The position numbers were made by a program, and so were the translations under genes. A DNA stretch of 64,000 nt, from contig NZ_LRRR01000001.1 in assembly GCF_001691415.1 (NCBI RefSeq), positions 372,001 through 436,000 of the forward strand, written 5' to 3'. The stretch is from Pararhodobacter sp. CCB-MM2 (GTDB lineage: Bacteria; Pseudomonadota; Alphaproteobacteria; Rhodobacterales; Rhodobacteraceae). The notes beneath the pieces are model-generated. The model ran no database searches. It worked only from the letters and a program-made list of their open reading frames with translations, and had not been told where the DNA came from. This document shows positions 60,045 through 64,000 of this stretch, piece after piece. Within the stretch, counting starts at the first letter, position 1, and the number at the start of each line of letters is the position of its first letter.

Positions 60045-60713
60045 TCAGGTAAGCGCCAAGGCGCCCATCACGCCGGCAAACAGCGCCTGACCGTCGGTGC
60101 CGCCATGCTCGGCGCTGACCGCACGCTCAGGGTGCGGCATCATGCCCAGCACCCGGCGGTTGGCCGAGAGGATGCCGGCGATCGCGTTTTGCGAGCCGTT
60201 GGGATTGTCGACATAGCGGAAGGCCACGCGATCCTCGGCGTCCAGCATCGCCAGCGTTTCGGCGTCGGCCTGGTAGTTGCCGTCGTGATGCGCGACCGGG
60301 ATCACCGCGTGCTGGCCCTTCTGGTAGCCCGAGGTGAAGGCGCTGTCGGTCGTCGCCACTTCCAGCGCAACCGGCTTGCAAATGAACTTGAGGCCAGCGT
60401 TGCGCATCAGCACACCCGGCAGCAGGCCGGTTTCGACCAGCACCTGGAAGCCGTTGCAGACGCCCAGCACATAACCGCCACGCTCGGCGTGGTTGATCAC
60501 CGCCGAGGCGATGGGCGAGCGTGCCGCGATGGCCCCGCAGCGCAGATAGTCGCCAAAGCTGAAGCCACCCGGAATGCCGACGATGTCCACGCCTTCCGGC
60601 AGCGCCGCATCCTTGTGCCAGACGCGGGTGACCTCGGCACCGGCGGCCTCGAAGGCGACGGCAAGGTCACGGTCGCAGTTGGACCCCGGGAAGGTGATGA
60701 CGGCGGCTTTCAT
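60045..60713 (-). CDS. purQ: Phosphoribosylformylglycinamidine synthase, glutaminase subunit
   Basis: A 222-residue class I glutamine amidotransferase that supplies ammonia to PurL in step four of purine synthesis. The start [17 protein letters not shown], the nucleophilic cysteine in [21 protein letters not shown] (about residue 86) and the catalytic His-Glu in [16 protein letters not shown] near the end are diagnostic. ATG at 60713 is the family start; a reading from 60734 is longer but atypical. It lies 57 bases upstream of the dctB-like gene and is divergent from coxS. purS and purL are not in the window. Confidence 0.95.
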   Translation of the reverse strand: MKAAVITFPGSNCDRDLAVAFEAAGAEVTRVWHKDAALPEGVDIVGIPGGFSFGDYLRCGAIAARSPIASAVINHAERGGYVLGVCNGFQVLVETGLLPGVLMRNAGLKFICKPVALEVATTDSAFTSGYQKGQHAVIPVAHHDGNYQADAETLAMLDAEDRVAFRYVDNPNGSQNAIAGILSANRRVLGMMPHPERAVSAEHGGTDGQALFAGVMGALALT

Positions 60714-60934
60714 GCGCGTCTCCGCTGCTGGCATGGGATTGCGCTTCCCATACTGCGATCAGGCCGCGGGGGAAAGGGGGTTTTGCCGGCCTCGCCTGAT
60801 CTTCTGGCCCCAGCCCTGCCCTTGCGGCGCCGGATCTTGCCGCAACTGCGATGCTGCGGGCGCGACTACGCCTAAGGTGGCATATCCCGGCTTTGGGGTG
60901 CGTGCTTTCATGCGGCCATCCAAGGGAGGGATAC

Positions 60935-61426
60935 ATGACCAAGGTTACACTGACCGTGAACGGCCGGTCGCTGTCGGGCGAGGCCGAGGGACGCACGCTT
61001 CTGTCGTCGTTCCTGCGCGAGGAACTGGGTCTGACCGGTACCCATGTCGGCTGCGACACCAGCCAATGCGGGGCCTGCGTCGTCCATGTGGACGGCTTGG
61101 CGGTCAAGAGCTGCACGGTGCTGGCACAGGATGTGGACGGCGCCAGCGTCACCACGATCGAGGGCATGGCCAATGCCGATGGCTCGCTGGCCACCATCCA
61201 GCAGGCGTTTCAGGACCATCACGGACTGCAATGCGGCTTCTGCACGCCGGGCATGGTGATGTCCGCGGCGGCGCTCTTGAAGGACAACCCCAAGCCGACC
61301 GAGGCCGAGGTGCGCCACCATCTGGAAGGCAATATCTGCCGCTGCACGGGCTACCACAACATCGTCAAGGCGGTGATGGCGGCCTCGGGTCAGGATGTAA
61401 GCGGCGTCGGCATCGCCGCCGAGTGA
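60935..61426 (+). CDS. coxS: Iron-sulfur subunit of a CO-dehydrogenase-like molybdenum hydroxylase (CoxS)
   Basis: A 163-residue protein with two [2Fe-2S] clusters of the xanthine oxidase family. The N-terminal plant-type ferredoxin motif is [21 protein letters not shown] (first cysteine near residue 42). The C-terminal all-helical cluster domain is [14 protein letters not shown] and [17 protein letters not shown]. It passes electrons from the molybdenum subunit to the flavin subunit. ATG at 60935 has GGGAGG. It is followed by coxL and coxM; the S-L-M order is that of form II CODH-like enzymes. A repeat-rich spacer separates it from coxL. Confidence 0.95.
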   Translation: MTKVTLTVNGRSLSGEAEGRTLLSSFLREELGLTGTHVGCDTSQCGACVVHVDGLAVKSCTVLAQDVDGASVTTIEGMANADGSLATIQQAFQDHHGLQCGFCTPGMVMSAAALLKDNPKPTEAEVRHHLEGNICRCTGYHNIVKAVMAASGQDVSGVGIAAE

Positions 61427-61434
61427 GGAGGACG

Positions 61435-61489
61435 CCCGGCGGCATTCCTGCCGGGACGCGCGACTCGTAGGGTGGGATTTCATCCCACC
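61435..61489. repeat. Two hairpins between coxS and coxL, one REP-like
   Basis: CCCGGC/GCCGGG (61435-61440 and 61450-61455) forms one stem-loop. A second, GGTGGGAT-TTC-ATCCCACC (61471-61489), has a perfect eight-base stem preceded by GTAG. The second resembles the GTAGGGTGGG...CCCACC repeats that I recall scattered in many bacterial genomes. Only this copy is in the window. They may attenuate or stabilise the coxS-coxL junction. Confidence 0.55.
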
Positions 61490-61514
61490 GCCATAGGATT
61501 TCAGGGAGGATCCC

Positions 61515-63890
61515 ATGCCCAAAGACGGTGGCATCGGCGCCAGCACCAAGCGGCGCGAAGACCTTCGTTTCCTGACCGGGAACGGACGCTATACCGACGA
61601 CCTCAATCTCCGCGGCCAGCTGCACGCCTATTTCCTGCGTAGTCAGGTGGCGCATGGCCGGATCGACAAGATCGACACCGCAGACGCGGCCGCCATGCCC
61701 GGCGTGGTCCGTATCTTCACCGCCAAGGATTTCGAAGCCGTCGGCGGCATTCCCTGCGGCTGGCAGGTGACCGACAAGCATGGCCAGCCCATGCAAGAGC
61801 CCAAGCACCCGGTTCTCGCCGAGGGCAAGGTGCGCCATGTCGGTGACCCGATCGCCGTCGTCGTGGCCGAGAGTGCCGAGCAGGCCCGCGATGCCTCGGA
61901 AGCGATCGTGGTGGATATCACCGAGCTTCCCGCCGCCGTCGACATGAAGGCTGCCCTCGCTGCGGATGCGCCCAAGGTGCATGACGATTTGACCTCGAAC
62001 CTCTGCTACGACTGGGGCTTCGTCGAAGAGAACAAGGCCGCCGTTGACGAGGCCTTCGCGAACGCCGCGCATGTCACCACTCTGGAGCTGGTCAACCAGC
62101 GTCTGGTCGCCAACCCGATGGAGCCCCGCGTGGCCGTCGGCGATTACGACCCGTGGAATGATCAGTCGACGCTCTACACCACCTCGCAGAACCCGCATGT
62201 GATCCGCCTCCTGATGGGCGCCTTCGTGCTGGGCATCCCCGAGCACAAGCTGCGCGTCGTCGCGCCGGATGTGGGCGGTGGCTTCGGCTCGAAGATCTTC
62301 CACTATGCCGAGGAAGCCTTCTGCACCTTCGCCGCCCGCCAGCTGAAGAAGCCCGTGAAATGGACCTCCTCGCGCTCGGAAGCTTTCCTGTCCGATGCTC
62401 AAGGCCGCGACCACGTCACCAAGATGCAGCTCGCGCTCGATGCGGACAACAACTTCACCGCGATCCGGACCGAGACCTACGCCAATATGGGCGCCTATCT
62501 CTCGACCTTCGCGCCCTCGGTGCCGACCTGGCTGCACGGCACGCTGATGGCGGGCAATTACAAGACGCCGCTGATCTATGTGAACGTGAAGGCCGTCTTC
62601 ACCAACACCGTGCCGGTCGACGCCTATCGCGGTGCAGGCCGTCCCGAGGCGACCTACCAGCTGGAGCGTATCGTCGACAAAGCCGCGCGCGAGCTCGGTG
62701 TCGATCCGATCGCCCTTCGCCGTCAGAACTTCATCCAGCCCGACCAGTTCCCCTATGCCACGCCCGTGGCCGTCGAATACGACACCGGGAACTATGACGC
62801 GACGATGGACAAGATGCTCGAGGTCGCGGATTACGCCGGCTTCGCCGCCCGCGCCGAAGAGTCGAAGAAACGCGGCAAGCTGCGCGGCTTCGGCATCGCC
62901 CATTACATCGAGGCCTGCGGCATCGCGCCGTCGAACCTCGTGGGGCAACTCGGTGCCCGCGCCGGTCTCTACGAATCCGCCACCGTGCGGGTCAATGCGA
63001 CGGGCTCGATCTCGGTCTTCACCGGCTCGCATTCTCATGGTCAGGGTCACGAGACCACCTTCGCGCAGGTCGTCGCCGACATGATCGGCATCGACGCCGG
63101 TCAGGTCGAGATCAACCACGGTGACACCTCGAACACGCCGATGGGCATGGGCACCTATGGCTCGCGCTCGCTGGCGGTCGGCGGCTCGGCACTGGTCAAG
63201 GCCACCAACAAGATCATCAACAAGGCCAAGAAGATCGCCGCCCATCTTCTCGAAGCCGCCGAGGCTGATATCGAGCTGAAGGACGGCAAATTCTCGGTCG
63301 CCGGCACCGACAAGGCGGTGGATTGGGCAGGCGTGACCCTCGCGGCCTATGTCCCCCATAACTACCCGCTGGAATCGATGGAGCCGGGGCTGGAAGAAAC
63401 CGCCTTCTACGACCCGTCGAACTTCACCTACCCCGCCGGCGCCTATGGCTGCGAGCTGGAGGTCGATCCCGAGACCGGCAAGGTCGAGATCCTCGCCTTC
63501 ACGGCAGCGGATGATTTCGGCAATGTGGTCAACCCGATGATCGTCGAGGGTCAGGTCCATGGCGGTCTGGCACAGGGCATCGGGCAGGCGCTGATGGAGA
63601 ATTGCGTCTATGACGCGGACGGCCAGCTCGTCTCGGGCTCGTTCATGGATTACGCCATGCCGCGCGCCGACGATGTGCCGAACTACAAGGTCGACCATTC
63701 CTGCAACACGCCCTGCACGCATAACCCGCTTGGGGTGAAGGGCTGCGGCGAGGCCGGGGCCATCGGCAGCCCGCCTGCCGTCATCAACGGGGTGATCGAC
63801 GCGCTTCAGCGCGGCGGCTACTCACACGTCACCCATATCGACATGCCCGCTTCGCCCTCGCGCGTCTGGGCGGCGATGAACGGCAAGTAA
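61515..63890 (+). CDS. coxL: Molybdopterin-binding large subunit of a CO-dehydrogenase-like enzyme, form II type (CoxL)
   Basis: A 791-residue catalytic subunit of the xanthine oxidase/aerobic CO dehydrogenase family, binding molybdopterin cytosine dinucleotide. The active-site loop reads [20 protein letters not shown], the AYRGAGR signature of form II enzymes; the CO-oxidising form I has AYRCSFR. Other family blocks are [33 protein letters not shown] and, near the end, [20 protein letters not shown] with the catalytic glutamate. It is predicted cytoplasmic and works with CoxS and CoxM. Its true substrate is open: form II members may oxidise aldehydes or other compounds. Start ATG follows GGGAGG. 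Confidence 0.93.
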   Translation: MPKDGGIGASTKRREDLRFLTGNGRYTDDLNLRGQLHAYFLRSQVAHGRIDKIDTADAAAMPGVVRIFTAKDFEAVGGIPCGWQVTDKHGQPMQEPKHPVLAEGKVRHVGDPIAVVVAESAEQARDASEAIVVDITELPAAVDMKAALAADAPKVHDDLTSNLCYDWGFVEENKAAVDEAFANAAHVTTLELVNQRLVANPMEPRVAVGDYDPWNDQSTLYTTSQNPHVIRLLMGAFVLGIPEHKLRVVAPDVGGGFGSKIFHYAEEAFCTFAARQLKKPVKWTSSRSEAFLSDAQGRDHVTKMQLALDADNNFTAIRTETYANMGAYLSTFAPSVPTWLHGTLMAGNYKTPLIYVNVKAVFTNTVPVDAYRGAGRPEATYQLERIVDKAARELGVDPIALRRQNFIQPDQFPYATPVAVEYDTGNYDATMDKMLEVADYAGFAARAEESKKRGKLRGFGIAHYIEACGIAPSNLVGQLGARAGLYESATVRVNATGSISVFTGSHSHGQGHETTFAQVVADMIGIDAGQVEINHGDTSNTPMGMGTYGSRSLAVGGSALVKATNKIINKAKKIAAHLLEAAEADIELKDGKFSVAGTDKAVDWAGVTLAAYVPHNYPLESMEPGLEETAFYDPSNFTYPAGAYGCELEVDPETGKVEILAFTAADDFGNVVNPMIVEGQVHGGLAQGIGQALMENCVYDADGQLVSGSFMDYAMPRADDVPNYKVDHSCNTPCTHNPLGVKGCGEAGAIGSPPAVINGVIDALQRGGYSHVTHIDMPASPSRVWAAMNGK

Positions 63891-63901
63891 GGGAGGTTCG
63901 G

Positions 63902-64000
63902 ATGTATAATTTCGACTTCGTCAAACCCGCCTCCGTGGCGGATGCAGTCGCGGCGCTGGCGGGCGAGGAAGCGCAGCCCCTCTCGGGCGGCATGACCCTC
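63902..64000 (+). CDS. coxM: FAD-binding medium subunit of the CO-dehydrogenase-like enzyme (CoxM), cut by the window edge
   Basis: The first 33 residues, MYNFDFVKPASVADAVAALA followed by GEEAQPLSGGMTL, match the N-terminus of FAD-binding molybdopterin-dehydrogenase subunits, whose SGGM/AGG-type loop (here LSGGMTL) contacts the flavin. The gene starts 11 bases after coxL with GGGAGG upstream and runs off the right edge. With coxS and coxL it completes the usual three-subunit set in S-L-M order. Confidence 0.9.
   Translation, partial: MYNFDFVKPASVADAVAALAGEEAQPLSGGMTL

Noticed and set aside
58284-60875. 863-codon plus-strand open frame opposite dctB and purQ
   Set aside because: Spans two convincing minus-strand genes and has His/Gln/Arg-rich shadow composition.
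1-64000. Insertion sequences, prophage, CRISPR arrays, rRNA or ordinary tRNA genes
   Set aside because: Looked for transposase-like proteins, terminal repeats, regularly spaced direct repeats and tRNA cloverleaf ends on both strands; only the tmRNA was found.

Overview
The window is a GC-rich, gene-dense stretch of a bacterial chromosome. It almost certainly comes from an alphaproteobacterium of the Rhodobacterales (Rhodobacter/Roseobacter group). The evidence is a circularly permuted two-piece tmRNA gene with the short tag ANDNRAPVAVAA, TrgA/TrgB tellurite-resistance homologues, an alpha-type SspB, an RNase E whose S1 domain is split by a long acidic insert, an NtrC-family regulator without GAFTGA, and TRAP transporters. 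I see no insertion sequence, prophage, CRISPR array, rRNA or ordinary tRNA. Most of the window is core or shared-accessory genome. About 57 protein genes, one RNA gene and several regulatory sites can be supported.

Layout. 0-4.2 kb: an XRE-cupin regulator diverges from an acyl-CoA ligase / DsbA-like / Bcr-type efflux cassette. 4.2-8.6 kb: minus-strand operon phr-cfa-trgA-trgB (photolyase, cyclopropane fatty acid synthase, two tellurite-resistance homologues), preceded by a candidate ECF sigma (RpoE-type) promoter. 8.7-10.3 kb: a GntR regulator and a K+ channel. 10.3-15.4 kb: ssrA (tmRNA), a MerR-like regulator, a DUF1194 secreted protein, sspB, an aminoacyl-tRNA deacylase, an RDD membrane protein and bpt. 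Three of these (ssrA, sspB, bpt) feed proteins to Clp proteases. 15.5-19.2 kb: ilvB-ilvN, with an attenuator and a 15-residue leader peptide, continuing into a membrane protein and mtnN. 19.2-23.2 kb: minus-strand lpd, a DUF924 protein, an MFS transporter and a rhodanese. The rhodanese has an ATTC-N8-GAAT operator candidate in its promoter. 23.5-27.2 kb: uvrA and a dienelactone hydrolase.

27.2-32.5 kb: gcdH with a divergent LysR gene, queA, bcp, prfB and a 53-residue small gene. 32.7-35.6 kb: a DUF2189 membrane protein and an overlapping M23 peptidase/bactofilin pair. 35.7-44.8 kb: a long minus-strand leucine/isovalerate operon (ivd, DUF1311 gene, acyl-CoA synthetase, mccB, ASCH gene, degenerate nuclease, mccA, ferritin-like DUF455 gene) behind a palindromic operator. 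44.8-49.4 kb: a small basic protein, a LysE exporter and a TRAP transporter (dctM-dctQ-dctP) with an unusually long small permease. 49.7-53.1 kb: cytochrome P450, a membrane alpha/beta hydrolase and ccdA. 53.2-56.2 kb: rne with a long 5' leader. 56.7-60.0 kb: a dctB/dctD-like two-component pair. 60.0-60.7 kb: purQ. 60.9 kb to the end: a form II-type CO-dehydrogenase-like operon coxS-coxL-coxM, with coxM cut by the window edge.

The most interesting signals are regulatory: the branched-chain amino acid attenuator, the sulfur-type operator at the rhodanese, the sigma-E-like promoter on phr-cfa-trgAB, the palindrome on the leucine-operon promoter, and the repeat-rich spacer between the MerR-like and DUF1194 genes. 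I did not find a clearly new multi-gene system. The best candidates for something undescribed are the MerR-like/DUF1194 locus with its repeats, the nucleic-acid-type genes lodged in the leucine operon, and the P450-hydrolase pair.
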